Assembly: GCA_045534265.1 (NCBI GenBank)
Contig: JAZSJH010000006.1
Location: 127,323 to 191,322 of the forward strand
Length of the DNA: 64,000 nt
Origin: CAKVLS01 sp045534265
GTDB taxonomy: Bacteria > Bacillota > Clostridia > Christensenellales > UBA1242
Direction: 5' to 3'
This document shows positions 34,430 to 43,187 of this stretch, piece after piece (positions within the stretch are counted from its first letter, which is position 1; every line of letters begins with the position of its first letter). The notes beneath the pieces were generated by a model. The model was not told the DNA's origin. It ran no database searches and was given only the letters and a program-made list of their open reading frames with translations. The translations under genes were made by a program, and so were the position numbers.

Positions 34430-34627
34430 ATGAATTATGAAATTATATTAAAAATAGCAGCTATTGGAATATTAACTGCAGTGATATCTCAGGTTCTCAA
34501 AAATGTTAACAAAGATGATATTGCAACTATCGCGACACTTAGCGGGGTTGTTATTGTTTTGATAATGGTTGTCCAACTTATTGCAGAACTTTTTGACACG
34601 GTAAAAACTTTGTTTTTGATATATTAA
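34430..34627 (+). CDS. spoIIIAC: Stage III sporulation protein AC
   Basis: Tiny membrane protein of 65 residues with two hydrophobic helices (IILKIAAIGILTAVISQVL and GVVIVLIMVVQLIAELF), matching SpoIIIAC in size and layout. ATG 34430 is preceded by AGG at 34421. A 74-bp gap after spoIIIAB is the largest inside the operon; I see no clear element in it. Confidence 0.92.
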   Translation: MNYEIILKIAAIGILTAVISQVLKNVNKDDIATIATLSGVVIVLIMVVQLIAELFDTVKTLFLIY

Positions 34628-34636
34628 GGATTTTTT

Positions 34637-35023
34637 ATGGAACTAATAAAGATAGTGGGTGTGGGTATTGCAACAACAGTTTGTTTTATTTTAGTAAAGC
34701 AAGTAAAAAGTGAGTTTGCTATATTTGTAGCTTTGGGCGGCTCTATTGTTATGCTTGTTATGATTATTGGACAAGTGTCAGGTGTTGTGGAGTATTTTAA
34801 CGAAATAATACAGAAAACAGGAATTAATACTACGATTTATTTCACTATTTTGAAGATAATTGGGGTTGGCTACTTGACCGAATTTGCTGCTAATCTTTGT
34901 TCTGATGCGGGTACATCTAGTATAGGTAATAAAATAATGTTAGGGGGTAAAATTGTTATATTGTGTCTATCATTGCCAATAATCACATCTTTAATAGACA
35001 TTATTATAGACATTTTGCCTTAG
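34637..35023 (+). CDS. spoIIIAD: Stage III sporulation protein AD
   Basis: Membrane protein of 128 residues with about four hydrophobic helices (IVGVGIATTVCFILVKQ, FAIFVALGGSIVMLVMIIG, TILKIIGVGYLTEFAANLC, KIVILCLSLPIITSLIDI). It matches SpoIIIAD, a distant relative of SpoIIIAC, and follows it directly. Confidence 0.93.
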   Translation: MELIKIVGVGIATTVCFILVKQVKSEFAIFVALGGSIVMLVMIIGQVSGVVEYFNEIIQKTGINTTIYFTILKIIGVGYLTEFAANLCSDAGTSSIGNKIMLGGKIVILCLSLPIITSLIDIIIDILP

Positions 35024-36177
35024 CATTTTTTATTGTATTTGTTGTTATATTTTGCATTTTTAACCAAAAAAATTGTTATGCAGATTCGATAGAGAGTAGC
35101 CTTCTTGAAAATATAGAGGGGCAGCTTGAAAAACTAAATCTTGCCGAGATAGAACGCTATATATCATCTTTGTCTAGCCAAAATCAAATTTTATTTCAAG
35201 GATCTTTTTTGGATCATATCAAAAGCGTGATTAATGGCGAAACAACCTTTGATTATAATAATTTTTTTAGCTATTTAATTGGGGTGTTGTTTGATGATAT
35301 ATTAAGGTTTATTCCAATACTTGCAAGTATTGTTATTATTTGTATCATTTGTAGTTTTTTAGGCAATTTGTCTTCCGAAAAGCAGGGTGAAAAAATAAAT
35401 AAAGTTGTTTATTTTGCTTGTTTTTCGCTAGTTGCTGTTATGATTTTTTCGGTGTTTAAGGGGCTTTTAGACAGCTGCATTGGAGTTTTGGGCAACCTTC
35501 AAAAACAAATGCAACTTATTTTTCCTATACTATTGACCTTGATTACATCTCTTGGTAGCGTTGTTACAGTTTCGACTTTTCAACCAGCGGTTGTTTTGCT
35601 GAGTTTTTCGGTAGTTAGCTTAATATCTTCGATTGTATTGCCGCTTTTTATATTTAGCTATGTATTTAATATTGTAGGTAATATGTCGTCTAATGTTAAG
35701 CTTGAAAAATGTTCAAAGTTTTTATCTTCATTATTTAAGTGGCTAATTAGTACTATTTTTGCAGTTTTTATGGCGGTTTTAACACTTCAAGGAATAATGG
35801 CGTCTGTTGCAGATAATATATCAATTAAAACCACAAAGTTTGCTATAAAAAGTTATATTCCGCTTGTAGGTTCTTATGTTTCAGATGGGTTAGGGCTTAT
35901 TCTTGCTAGTGGGGTTTTAATAAAAAATGCTGTTGGCGTAAGCGGACTTTTTGTTTTGATAGGAACAATTTTGCTTCCACTTGTTGAGATTGTAGTCTTT
36001 ATGCTTGGGTTAAAGCTTGTCTCTGCAATTATTGAGCCGCTTTCAAACAACGGAATGTCAAATTTTATTTATGGATCTAGTAAATGTCTTAATATGCTAG
36101 TTGCTTGTATTGTTTCAGTTGCGTTTATGTATATTGTTACAATCGGGCTTTTGATGTCTACTTCTAATATTTTTTAG
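34963..36177 (+). CDS. spoIIIAE: Stage III sporulation protein AE
   Basis: Large multi-helix membrane component of the SpoIIIA channel, with a putative signal peptide (FALAFFIVFVVIFCIF then CYADS) and about seven later membrane segments. The 404 residues fit the family. The only in-frame start is GTG 34963, inside spoIIIAD (61-bp overlap), with GGGGG at 34943 rather far upstream; the exact start is uncertain. Confidence 0.9.
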   Translation: MSIIANNHIFNRHYYRHFALAFFIVFVVIFCIFNQKNCYADSIESSLLENIEGQLEKLNLAEIERYISSLSSQNQILFQGSFLDHIKSVINGETTFDYNNFFSYLIGVLFDDILRFIPILASIVIICIICSFLGNLSSEKQGEKINKVVYFACFSLVAVMIFSVFKGLLDSCIGVLGNLQKQMQLIFPILLTLITSLGSVVTVSTFQPAVVLLSFSVVSLISSIVLPLFIFSYVFNIVGNMSSNVKLEKCSKFLSSLFKWLISTIFAVFMAVLTLQGIMASVADNISIKTTKFAIKSYIPLVGSYVSDGLGLILASGVLIKNAVGVSGLFVLIGTILLPLVEIVVFMLGLKLVSAIIEPLSNNGMSNFIYGSSKCLNMLVACIVSVAFMYIVTIGLLMSTSNIF

Positions 36178-36185
36178 GGGGTAAA

Positions 36186-36665
36186 ATGTCTTATATATCG
36201 GGTTGGGTTTTGTCGATAGTTGGGGTTGTCATAATTACAGTTGTTGTTGAGATTATTATGCCTGAAGGGAATATTAGTAAGTATATAAAAGGTTTTTTGG
36301 TTATATTTACAGTTTTTATTATGGTAAGCCCTATAACAAATATTTCTATTGCAGATATTTTTAGTGAAAATGATTTTTCAATCTCGCTTGATGATACTTT
36401 TTTGCAGCAAGTTAATGAAGAAAAGGCTATTGAATATGGGGAGATTATAAAGGATAAGCTTGTGGCAGGTGGATATGACGGAATAAATATTGACGTTTGT
36501 ATTGATAATTCTAAAACTGAAATGAAAATAACAGCGATTTTTGTCGATTTGAGTAAAGTTGTTCTTAATCCAAAAAATGAGAATATAGATATTTATAACA
36601 ACATAAAAAGCGTGATAAAAAGTGTTGTGACGATAGATGCGGAGGATATTATTTTTAATGAATGA
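36186..36665 (+). CDS. spoIIIAF: Stage III sporulation protein AF
   Basis: 159-residue protein with two N-terminal membrane helices (WVLSIVGVVIITVVVEIIMP and FLVIFTVFIMVSPI) and a soluble alpha/beta ring-building domain. GGGGG precedes the ATG. It overlaps the spoIIIAG start by 8 bp. Confidence 0.92.
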   Translation: MSYISGWVLSIVGVVIITVVVEIIMPEGNISKYIKGFLVIFTVFIMVSPITNISIADIFSENDFSISLDDTFLQQVNEEKAIEYGEIIKDKLVAGGYDGINIDVCIDNSKTEMKITAIFVDLSKVVLNPKNENIDIYNNIKSVIKSVVTIDAEDIIFNE

Positions 36666-37215
36666 CAGTAAAAAAGAAAGTTTTTTATCAAAAATAAATA
36701 TCTTCAAAAAAATCAAACTATCAAAAAATGTAAGTATAGCCATAGCTATCATTTTAGGGCTAATTGGAATTTTGATTTTTGCTAGCAGTTTTGATAGTGA
36801 AAAAGTGGGGAGTGAAAATACTAATGATGAAACACTTATTTCTATGAGAGAGTACACAAAAGAAATGGAATCAAAATTAAAAACCTTAATTATGGCAGTT
36901 GACGGGGTGGAAAGTGCTGAAGTTATGATAACTTTTGAAAGCAGTGTAGAACTTATTATCTCTTCAACAAAAGAGACAAAAACTGTATCGTCTGGTAGTA
37001 GTGAAACAAAGGTCGTTGTAGAAACCCCTGTGCTTGTGACTGAAAAAGGCGTTACAAAGCCGATAATTTTGCAGGAAAAATTGCCAGAGCCAAAGAGTGT
37101 TTTTGTAGTAGTTTCTGGCGTGAAAGATACAAAAGTAAAACTTGATATTATACGGGCTATAGAAGTGCTATTTGCACTTCCTAGCTCAAAAATTGAAGTT
37201 TTGGTGGGTAAATAA
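36658..37215 (+). CDS. spoIIIAG: Stage III sporulation protein AG
   Basis: Forms the large ring of the mother cell-forespore channel. 185 residues with one membrane helix (VSIAIAIILGLIGILIFASSF) and a ring-building-motif domain with the typical VESAEVMITFES and KVKLDIIRAIEVLFALPSSKIEVL stretches. ATG 36658 lies inside the spoIIIAF end with GGAGG at 36641. Confidence 0.93.
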   Translation: MNDSKKESFLSKINIFKKIKLSKNVSIAIAIILGLIGILIFASSFDSEKVGSENTNDETLISMREYTKEMESKLKTLIMAVDGVESAEVMITFESSVELIISSTKETKTVSSGSSETKVVVETPVLVTEKGVTKPIILQEKLPEPKSVFVVVSGVKDTKVKLDIIRAIEVLFALPSSKIEVLVGK

Positions 37216-37227
37216 GGGGGTTAATGT

Positions 37228-37710
37228 ATGTTTACTAAGAAAAAGAAAATAATTATACTAGCATCTATGCTATTGCTTTTAGTTATTACTGGGTTTTTGA
37301 ATATTAAACTTAATAGTATGAGTGAAGACGTTTCTCAATCAGTTTCTAGTGATTATAATGCAGCTAGTTTTTTTGCAACATTTAGAGAAGATAGAAACGC
37401 AACAAGAAATGAAAGCATTGCTTATTACGATTCTATTATATCTTCGACAACATCTTCTAGTGAGGCTATCAAAAGCGCCGAAGAAAAAAGAGAAGTTTTA
37501 ATTGATACAATGAAACTAGAACTTACAATGGAAGGACTTATCAAGGCAAAAGGTTTTGCAGATGCGATAGTTAGCTGCACGGATAGTTATATCAATGTTA
37601 TTGTCAAATCCGAAGCTTTGGAAGATGCGGAAGTTTCACAGATTGTTGATGTTGTTCAGGGACAAACTCAAAAAGATATAGATTATATTAAAATTATTCC
37701 TGTTGAATAA
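37228..37710 (+). CDS. spoIIIAH: Stage III sporulation protein AH
   Basis: Mother-cell partner that binds SpoIIQ across the intermembrane space. 160 residues: N-terminal membrane helix (KIIILASMLLLLVITGFLNI), a Ser-rich linker, and a YscJ/FliF-like ring domain ending VDVVQGQTQKDIDYIKIIPVE. GGGGG precedes the ATG. Last gene of the spoIIIA operon. Confidence 0.93.
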   Translation: MFTKKKKIIILASMLLLLVITGFLNIKLNSMSEDVSQSVSSDYNAASFFATFREDRNATRNESIAYYDSIISSTTSSSEAIKSAEEKREVLIDTMKLELTMEGLIKAKGFADAIVSCTDSYINVIVKSEALEDAEVSQIVDVVQGQTQKDIDYIKIIPVE

Positions 37711-37711
37711 G

Positions 37712-37740
37712 TTGATTTTGAAATTATCCTATGATATAAT
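37712..37740 (+). promoter_or_regulatory. asp23 promoter
   Basis: TTGATT at 37712-37717 and TATAAT at 37735-37740, spacer 17 bp. Confidence 0.78.
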
Positions 37741-37767
37741 AATCAAGTAAAATTATAGGAGATAGAT

Positions 37768-38151
37768 ATGGCATTTAACGGAAATCTATATGATAGTGAT
37801 AACGGCAAAGTATTTTGTAATAAAAATATTATGCTTTCTATAATAAACCTTGCTGCTAAAGAAATCAGTGGTGTTTCTTCTTTGGTTGCAAAATTTGGTA
37901 GCCGAATTAAAAGATGGCTTTCTCCGTCAAACTACTTTGAAGGGGTTAAGGTGTCTTATAACAAAGAGGGTATCAATATTGATGTATATATCAATGTTTT
38001 CTTTGGGTATAGCGTTTCTGACGTAGCGTATAGAGTTCAAGAAAATATCAAAAATGGTATTGCTTCTATGCTAGAGTCAAAAATAAATACCATCAATGTT
38101 CACGTTATGGGCGTTGATTTTTCAAAGGAAGAATTGTCTAAAAATATCTAA
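37768..38151 (+). CDS. Asp23/Gls24 family protein (YqhY-like)
   Basis: 127-residue Asp23-family protein. It contains SIINLAAKEISGVSSL at the N-terminus and INIDVYINVFFGYSVSDVAYRVQENIKNGI, the family core. YqhY of Bacillus lies at the same place before nusB and is linked to control of acetyl-CoA carboxylase. Role here is inferred from family and position. Confidence 0.9.
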   Translation: MAFNGNLYDSDNGKVFCNKNIMLSIINLAAKEISGVSSLVAKFGSRIKRWLSPSNYFEGVKVSYNKEGINIDVYINVFFGYSVSDVAYRVQENIKNGIASMLESKINTINVHVMGVDFSKEELSKNI

Positions 38152-38156
38152 TAATT

Positions 38157-38187
38157 TAGCCTTCTTGATTGAGAGGGCTTTTTTTTG
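38157..38187 (+). terminator. Hairpin with T-run after asp23
   Basis: AGCCTTCTTGA region pairs imperfectly with the GAGAGGGCT that follows, then eight T residues. Partial termination before nusB is likely. Confidence 0.65.
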
Positions 38188-38207
38188 ATAAAAGGAAGTT
38201 TTTATTT

Positions 38208-38603
38208 ATGGGAAGAAGAAATTGTAGAGATTGCATATTTAAGCTTGTATACCAAAGTATGTTTAGTGAAGATTTTGTAGCTCACGAAGTTTTGGATACT
38301 ATTGCAGAAGGTTTGGAACTTGAAGAGCAAAAATACGTTTTGGATACTTTTGCTAATATGCAAGAAAAAATAGATGAAATAAAAGAGATTATTTCAAAAG
38401 CAACAGAAGGTTATGAAATCAAAAGAATTTATAAAGTAGACCTTGCAATTCTTATTGATGCTGTTTTTGAGATTAATTATCTAAAAGAGCCTGTTGCTGT
38501 TGTTATTAACGAAGCGGTAGAACTAGCAAAAAAATATTCTAACGAAAAGAGCCCGTCATTTATTAATGGTGTTTTGTCAAAGATTGTTAATAATAAGGAG
38601 TAA
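38208..38603 (+). CDS. nusB: Transcription antitermination factor NusB
   Basis: All-helical RNA-binding protein for rRNA antitermination. 131 residues from ATG 38208, chosen for AAGGAAG upstream. GRRNCRDCIFKLVYQSMF is the N-terminal helix (usually RxxAxxxLYQ), and IDAVFEINYLKEPVAVVINEAVELAKKYS with SPSFINGVLSKI is the conserved C-terminal region. Leads into xseA-xseB; folD, often between them, is absent. Confidence 0.94.
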   Translation: MGRRNCRDCIFKLVYQSMFSEDFVAHEVLDTIAEGLELEEQKYVLDTFANMQEKIDEIKEIISKATEGYEIKRIYKVDLAILIDAVFEINYLKEPVAVVINEAVELAKKYSNEKSPSFINGVLSKIVNNKE

Positions 38604-38605
38604 AA

Positions 38606-39787
38606 ATGGAACTTAGGGCTTTATCTGTTTCAGAAATATCCTTTTATGTAACTAAGATTTTTGAAGCAGAAGAAATGTTGCATGATGTAAAAATTTTTGG
38701 AGAGATCAGCACGTTTCAAATAAAAAATGGAATTGCTTATTATACGCTAAAAGACGCAAATAGCATTATAAACTGTATAACATTTGGGGCAGAGAAATAC
38801 TCTAATATTAAAATTGGTGACCAGGTTATACTTACAGGATCTATAAGCTACTATGCCAAAGGCGGAAAACTAAATTTTAGTGCCTACAGCATTGTCCCGT
38901 ATGGGCAAGGTGAGATATATAAGCAATTTTTGCTATTGAAAGAAGAATTGGAAAGGGCGGGCTATTTTGCAGCTGAGCATAAAAAAGCTTTGCCTGACAA
39001 CATAAAAAAAATCGGCGTTGTTTCGTCAAGTACGGGAGCTGTTATTCAAGATATAATCAATGTATCTACTCGTAGAAATCCTGGAATTAATATTGAGCTT
39101 TATCCTGCCAAAGTTCAAGGGGCAGGCGCTGATATAACAATCATTCGTGGTATAGAGTACTTTGAAAATAGTGATGTTGATGTTGTTATTGTGGCTCGTG
39201 GTGGTGGATCATATGAAGATTTGCAACCGTTCAATTCTAAACTACTTGCCGAATGTGTATATAACGCAAACAAAGTTATAGTTTCTGCAGTAGGACATGA
39301 AACAGATTTTACAATAATAGATTTTGTTGCAGACCTTAGAGCCCCGACACCATCAGCGGCTGCAGAGCTTGTAACAAAAGATATCTTTAGCGAACTAAAG
39401 AAAATAGAAAAAGATAGATTAAGGTTATATAAAGCCTTTGACAATTTGATTAAAGAAAAGACTTCTTTGGTTCAAAATTGTGCAGAAAACATACTTGATT
39501 ATACGCTTGATAACATAAAAGATAAGAAAAATAAGTTGCAACTTGTGGCTCACAAACTTGCTATGCTGGACAAAAATATATACGAAGAAAAAGAAAATAA
39601 TATAAAAGCGAAAGAAAATTTGCTAACAAATCTAAACCCTATAAAGCTTTTGCTAAAGGGTTATTCACAATTGTCAAAAGATGGGGTTTTGGTAGACTCT
39701 GTCAAAAATTTGGCAGTTGGAGATAATGTTGATTTGGTGCTTGCTGATGGTAAGGCAAAATCTACAATAACAGAAATTGAGGTGTAA
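38606..39787 (+). CDS. xseA: Exodeoxyribonuclease VII large subunit
   Basis: Catalytic subunit of the single-strand-specific exonuclease VII. The N-terminal OB-fold is about residues 1-100; the nuclease core has GVVSSSTGAVIQDIINV, VVIVARGGGSYEDLQPFNS and VGHETDFTIIDFVADLRAPTPSAAAEL (about 225-260). A coiled-coil follows to the C-terminus. 393 residues, normal. xseB follows after 3 bp. Confidence 0.96.
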   Translation: MELRALSVSEISFYVTKIFEAEEMLHDVKIFGEISTFQIKNGIAYYTLKDANSIINCITFGAEKYSNIKIGDQVILTGSISYYAKGGKLNFSAYSIVPYGQGEIYKQFLLLKEELERAGYFAAEHKKALPDNIKKIGVVSSSTGAVIQDIINVSTRRNPGINIELYPAKVQGAGADITIIRGIEYFENSDVDVVIVARGGGSYEDLQPFNSKLLAECVYNANKVIVSAVGHETDFTIIDFVADLRAPTPSAAAELVTKDIFSELKKIEKDRLRLYKAFDNLIKEKTSLVQNCAENILDYTLDNIKDKKNKLQLVAHKLAMLDKNIYEEKENNIKAKENLLTNLNPIKLLLKGYSQLSKDGVLVDSVKNLAVGDNVDLVLADGKAKSTITEIEV

Positions 39788-39790
39788 AAA

Positions 39791-40000
39791 ATGACTTTTG
39801 AAGAATCTGCAAAGAGACTTGAAGAAATAGTTGAAAAATTAGAAAGTGGTAAAGTTACATTAGAAGAAGGGGCAAAACTTTTTGAAGAAGGTGCTGCTTT
39901 GGTTAAAAATTGTTATACAGATATTGATAAAACCAAAGGTAAAATTACTACTATAAAAAACGAATTAGATAAAATAATTAACGATACAATGGAGGACTAA
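39791..40000 (+). CDS. xseB: Exodeoxyribonuclease VII small subunit
   Basis: 69-residue helical partner of XseA. The signature FEESAKRLEEIVEKLESGKVTLEEGAKLFEEGAALVK spans most of the protein in the expected order. Directly follows xseA. In many Firmicutes ispA and dxs come next; here proS and then the OLE-like RNA do. Confidence 0.95.
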   Translation: MTFEESAKRLEEIVEKLESGKVTLEEGAKLFEEGAALVKNCYTDIDKTKGKITTIKNELDKIINDTMED

Positions 40001-40001
40001 T

Positions 40002-41732
40002 ATGTATTTATCAAAATTAGTTGGAGAGAGAAGTAAACAAACTCCAAATGGAGCTGTTGTTAAAAATCATATTATGCTACTAAGAGCAGGATATATAAAA
40101 CAAGTTTCATCTGGTATTTATACTTTGCTTACTCCAGCAAAAAAGAGTGTACTTAAAATAGAAAATATTATTCGCCAAGAAATGGATAGAATTGGCGGAC
40201 AAGAAATGTTATTTCCTGTAGTTATGCCAAGAGAACTTTGGGACGAAAGTGGCAGATATTCATCTATTGGCGATGAAATGGGAAGGTTTAAGGATAGAAA
40301 TAACCATGATATGGTTCTTGGTATGACACACGAAGAAGCTTCTGTTCATACAATGCGTAACATTATCAAAAGTTATGAACAACTTCCTGCTATGATTTAC
40401 CAAATCCAAACGAAATTTAGAGACGAACCAAGACCAAGAGCTGGGCTTATAAGAGTTAGAGAGTTTACTATGAAAGATGCTTATTCTTTCCATACAACTC
40501 AAGAGGATTTGGAGAAATACTATGATGTAGTATTTGATTCTTATAACAGAATCTTTAAGCGTATCGGTATGAAAAACTTTATTTCTGTAAAGAGCGATAC
40601 TGGTATGATGGGTGGCAAAGTTGCTCATGAATTTATGCTTTTAACACCATCTGGAGAAGATAATCTAGTACTTTGCGATTCTTGTGATTATAGAGCAAAC
40701 CAAGAAGTTGCTGATTGTGTTTTCGAAAAGGTTAGTGGCAAAGTAGAGCCTTTGACTATGGTGGAAACTCCACATTGCAAAACTATTGAAGAAGTTTGCA
40801 ACTTTTTGAAATCTAAACCAGAACTTAGCTGCAAAGCGGTTTGTTATGCGGTTAAAGGTGACACAGAAAAGAGTGTAGTTGCTTTTATTCGTGGAGATTT
40901 GGAAATAAACGAAATTAAATTAAGCAAGATTATAAAAGCAGAAGTTGTTCCAAATGACCTTACTAATAGTTCAACTTTAGTTGCTGGTTTTATAGGACCA
41001 TATAATCTAAAAACAGATGCAAATACAGTTGTTGTGTTTGATAAATCTTTGGAAGGTGTTGACGGGCTTGTTTGTGGGGCAAACAAAGAAAACTACCACT
41101 ACACAGGGCTTTGTATGTCAAGAGATATTCCAGACGCAGAGTTTTATGATATAGCAAATGTTGCAGAAGGTATGATTTGTCCAGTATGTGGCAAAGGACA
41201 TCTTCACCTAAGCAAAGGTATTGAGATTGGTAATATTTTCCAACTTGGTACAAAATATACAAAATCAATGGGTATGACAGTTCACGACAAAGATGGTAGC
41301 GAAATCAATCCTATTATGGGTTGCTATGGCATTGGTGTTGGCAGGGCTTTGGGTAGCGTTTTGGAAGAGTGGAGTGATGACAAGGGGTTAATATTCCCAA
41401 TGAGTATTGCTCCTTGGCAAGTTGTTTTGTGTCCACTTAGACTAAATGACGAAGTTGTTTTGGATAAATCTAACAAACTATATGAAACACTTATCTCAAA
41501 CGGAATTGATGTTTTGTATGATGACAGAGATATCTCTGCAGGTGTTAAGTTTGCTGAAAGTGAGCTTATGGGTATGCCAATTAGGGTGGTTGTAAGTCCA
41601 AGATCTCTTGAAAACGGCGAAGTAGAAATTACAGTTAGAAAGACTGGCGAAAAAGAAATGGTAAAATTTGAAAATGCTGTTGATAGGGTAAAAGAACTTA
41701 TTATTGCAGAAATGAAAGAATACGAAGTATAA
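40002..41732 (+). CDS. proS: Prolyl-tRNA synthetase, bacterial type with editing domain
   Basis: Class II synthetase. Motif 2 area TKFRDEPRPRAGLIRVREFTMKDAYSFH is near residue 140; the inserted YbaK-like editing domain is about 225-390; motif 3 appears as MGCYGIGVGRALGSVLEE; the anticodon domain is at the C-terminus. 576 residues, the long bacterial form. GGAGGA precedes the ATG, 1 bp after xseB, so they may share a transcript. Confidence 0.96.
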   Translation: MYLSKLVGERSKQTPNGAVVKNHIMLLRAGYIKQVSSGIYTLLTPAKKSVLKIENIIRQEMDRIGGQEMLFPVVMPRELWDESGRYSSIGDEMGRFKDRNNHDMVLGMTHEEASVHTMRNIIKSYEQLPAMIYQIQTKFRDEPRPRAGLIRVREFTMKDAYSFHTTQEDLEKYYDVVFDSYNRIFKRIGMKNFISVKSDTGMMGGKVAHEFMLLTPSGEDNLVLCDSCDYRANQEVADCVFEKVSGKVEPLTMVETPHCKTIEEVCNFLKSKPELSCKAVCYAVKGDTEKSVVAFIRGDLEINEIKLSKIIKAEVVPNDLTNSSTLVAGFIGPYNLKTDANTVVVFDKSLEGVDGLVCGANKENYHYTGLCMSRDIPDAEFYDIANVAEGMICPVCGKGHLHLSKGIEIGNIFQLGTKYTKSMGMTVHDKDGSEINPIMGCYGIGVGRALGSVLEEWSDDKGLIFPMSIAPWQVVLCPLRLNDEVVLDKSNKLYETLISNGIDVLYDDRDISAGVKFAESELMGMPIRVVVSPRSLENGEVEITVRKTGEKEMVKFENAVDRVKELIIAEMKEYEV

Positions 41733-41735
41733 CAA

Positions 41736-41768
41736 AAAACAACCGATAATATATCGGTTGTTTTTTAT
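41736..41768 (+). terminator. Intrinsic terminator after proS
   Basis: AACAACCGATA (41738-41748) pairs with TATCGGTTGTT (41752-41762), followed by T residues. It separates proS from the OLE-like RNA. Confidence 0.92.
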
Positions 41769-41868
41769 GTATCAAAATTGTTTTGTAAAATATTTTATTA
41801 TAATAATGGTGCAAAATAGGTGTAAAAATATGTCTTTTTGTGCCAAAGGTATTTGTTTGCAAAAAAGA

Positions 41869-41897
41869 TTGAATTTTATAATAAAATGTGCTATACT
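41869..41897 (+). promoter_or_regulatory. Promoter of the OLE-like RNA
   Basis: TTGAAT at 41869-41874 and TATACT at 41892-41897 with a 17-bp spacer; predicted start about 41904. It follows a clear terminator, so the RNA has its own start. Confidence 0.82.
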
Positions 41898-41903
41898 ACA
41901 CAT

Positions 41904-42490
41904 ATACATATATTAAGATACAGTATTCTAGTCGAAAGGTGTTGTTTGGAAGGCGATATTTAAGCGTCAAAGAGCACATCGATGAAACTTCTGGTGTTTG
42001 CTTTGGTTGCCCAAACTGGGGTGGATGCTGGAAGGTAGGATTATGGGAGAACTATAACGGCATATAGACTTCTGCCCATCTTCCATGGAGGTTCAATGCG
42101 GTGGGTTGGTCTAATTAGCTGACTTACTGGTTGAAATTAAACCTGCTATGCGGCGAAAAATCAAAAGCTGTGTACAGAGTAGCTTGCTATGAGTGGAATA
42201 TGCGAATTAGTGTCTTGATAATTGCTTGCTGGCCGGCGGTGATTATCATCTGGCTATGAAACATATTTTGCAAAAATAGATAAAAACAATGCTTTTTGTC
42301 AAGGAAAACTTCTAGACTGTAAACAATTTATGTTTGATTTATTAGGGATTATAGTGTGGTCTAAAAGGCGATTTGGTTAGATGAGTGGTAACACCATCTT
42401 GCTTGGATTAAATGGAAACGGCTTGTACGGCGACGGCAAGTTCCGAGTAGGGAAATCCTACCAAACCAATGCCGCAAGGTTTACTTAATA
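41904..42490 (+). ncRNA. ole: OLE-type (ornate large extremophilic) RNA
   Basis: A gene-free stretch of about 590 nt with no useful reading frame, its own promoter, and many local helices. TGGAAG (42029-42034) pairs with CTTCCA (42080-42085), enclosing ATGGG/CCCAT (42043-42047 with 42074-42079 region) and CTATA/TATAG. GATAAT (42217-42222) pairs with ATTATC (42242-42247). The 3' domain is closed by TTGGTT (42373-42378) with AACCAA (42464-42469) and holds hairpins at 42380-42400, 42414-42444 and 42448-42462. Size, the OapA gene directly downstream, and the xseB...argR-recN-spoIVB-spo0A setting are the hallmarks of OLE RNA. In Bacillus halodurans OLE forms a membrane RNP linked to cold, alcohol and Mg tolerance. 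Ends are approximate. Confidence 0.87.
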
Positions 42491-42558
42491 AATTTTCTTA
42501 AGAAATATGTATATACAAAAAAAATAATTATTATATAAGGATATAATATAAAGATAAT

Positions 42559-43158
42559 ATGGAAAACAACTCAAACCCGAGTGGAGAAAACTCGAAACCC
42601 AAACCCCAAAAAGTAACTACAAAAAGTAAAAAAGTATTTGTATGGGCTTGGCCTATAAAAATAGGTATTCTAACGTTGGCACTTGCTTTAATGTTTGGTG
42701 TATTGTCAGAATACTTGCTAGATGGAGCAAATATTGTTGTACCAATTTTAGTTGTTGTAATACTGCTTGCTGTTAGTATTGTATTTGACGTTATTGGTGT
42801 GGCGTTTGCTTGTTGTTCACTAGAGCCAATACTTGCTATGGCATCTCGTAAGGTGAAGGGTAGTAAGGCTGCAATTGTTCTTGTTCGTAATGGTGATAAA
42901 GTTTCTTCAGTTTGTTCTGACGTAATTGGAGATATGTGTGGTATCTTGAGTGGTGCTGCAGGTGCTGCGGTTGCGGCAACTATTATTGCAAATCAAACAG
43001 GAGCTGTAGCTATTATTATAGCGTCTGTTGTGTCTGCTGTGATTTCTGCTCTTACTGTTTTTGGAAAGGCTATGTTCAAAAAACTAGCTATAAGCAAAAG
43101 TGTACCTATTGTTGCTTTTGTGGGTAGGGTAGTAAGTGTATTTATAAGAAATAAATAA
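42559..43158 (+). CDS. oapA: OLE-associated membrane protein OapA
   Basis: OapA anchors OLE RNA to the cell membrane. 199 residues: a polar Lys/Pro-rich N-terminus (1-30), then about four hydrophobic helices (roughly 32-54, 58-84, 126-144 and 147-168). Between helices 2 and 3 is a conserved-looking loop with LEPILAMASRKVKGSKAA and DKVSSVCSDVIGDMCG (Asp113, Asp121, Asp125). Layout and place right after the large RNA identify it. The start has no good ribosome site: AAGGA (42537-42541) is about 17 nt away, so translation may be weak or depend on the RNA. A terminator follows. Confidence 0.88.
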   Translation: MENNSNPSGENSKPKPQKVTTKSKKVFVWAWPIKIGILTLALALMFGVLSEYLLDGANIVVPILVVVILLAVSIVFDVIGVAFACCSLEPILAMASRKVKGSKAAIVLVRNGDKVSSVCSDVIGDMCGILSGAAGAAVAATIIANQTGAVAIIIASVVSAVISALTVFGKAMFKKLAISKSVPIVAFVGRVVSVFIRNK

Positions 43159-43159
43159 T

Positions 43160-43187
43160 TAAAACACGCAAAAATTTGCGTGTTTTT
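43160..43187 (+). terminator. Intrinsic terminator after oapA
   Basis: AAAACACGCAAA (43161-43172) pairs with TTTGCGTGTTTT (43175-43186). Confidence 0.9.

Noticed and set aside
41904..42490. Could the large RNA be RNase P RNA or tmRNA?
   Set aside because: RNase P hallmarks (GAGGAAAGTCC and the ACAGAA-type partner) are not present, and there is no tRNA-like end or tag frame of tmRNA. Context points to OLE.
42936..43127. Cys/Tyr-rich frame inside oapA
   Set aside because: It is a shifted-frame shadow of the Gly/Ala-rich membrane helices of OapA and has no ribosome site.
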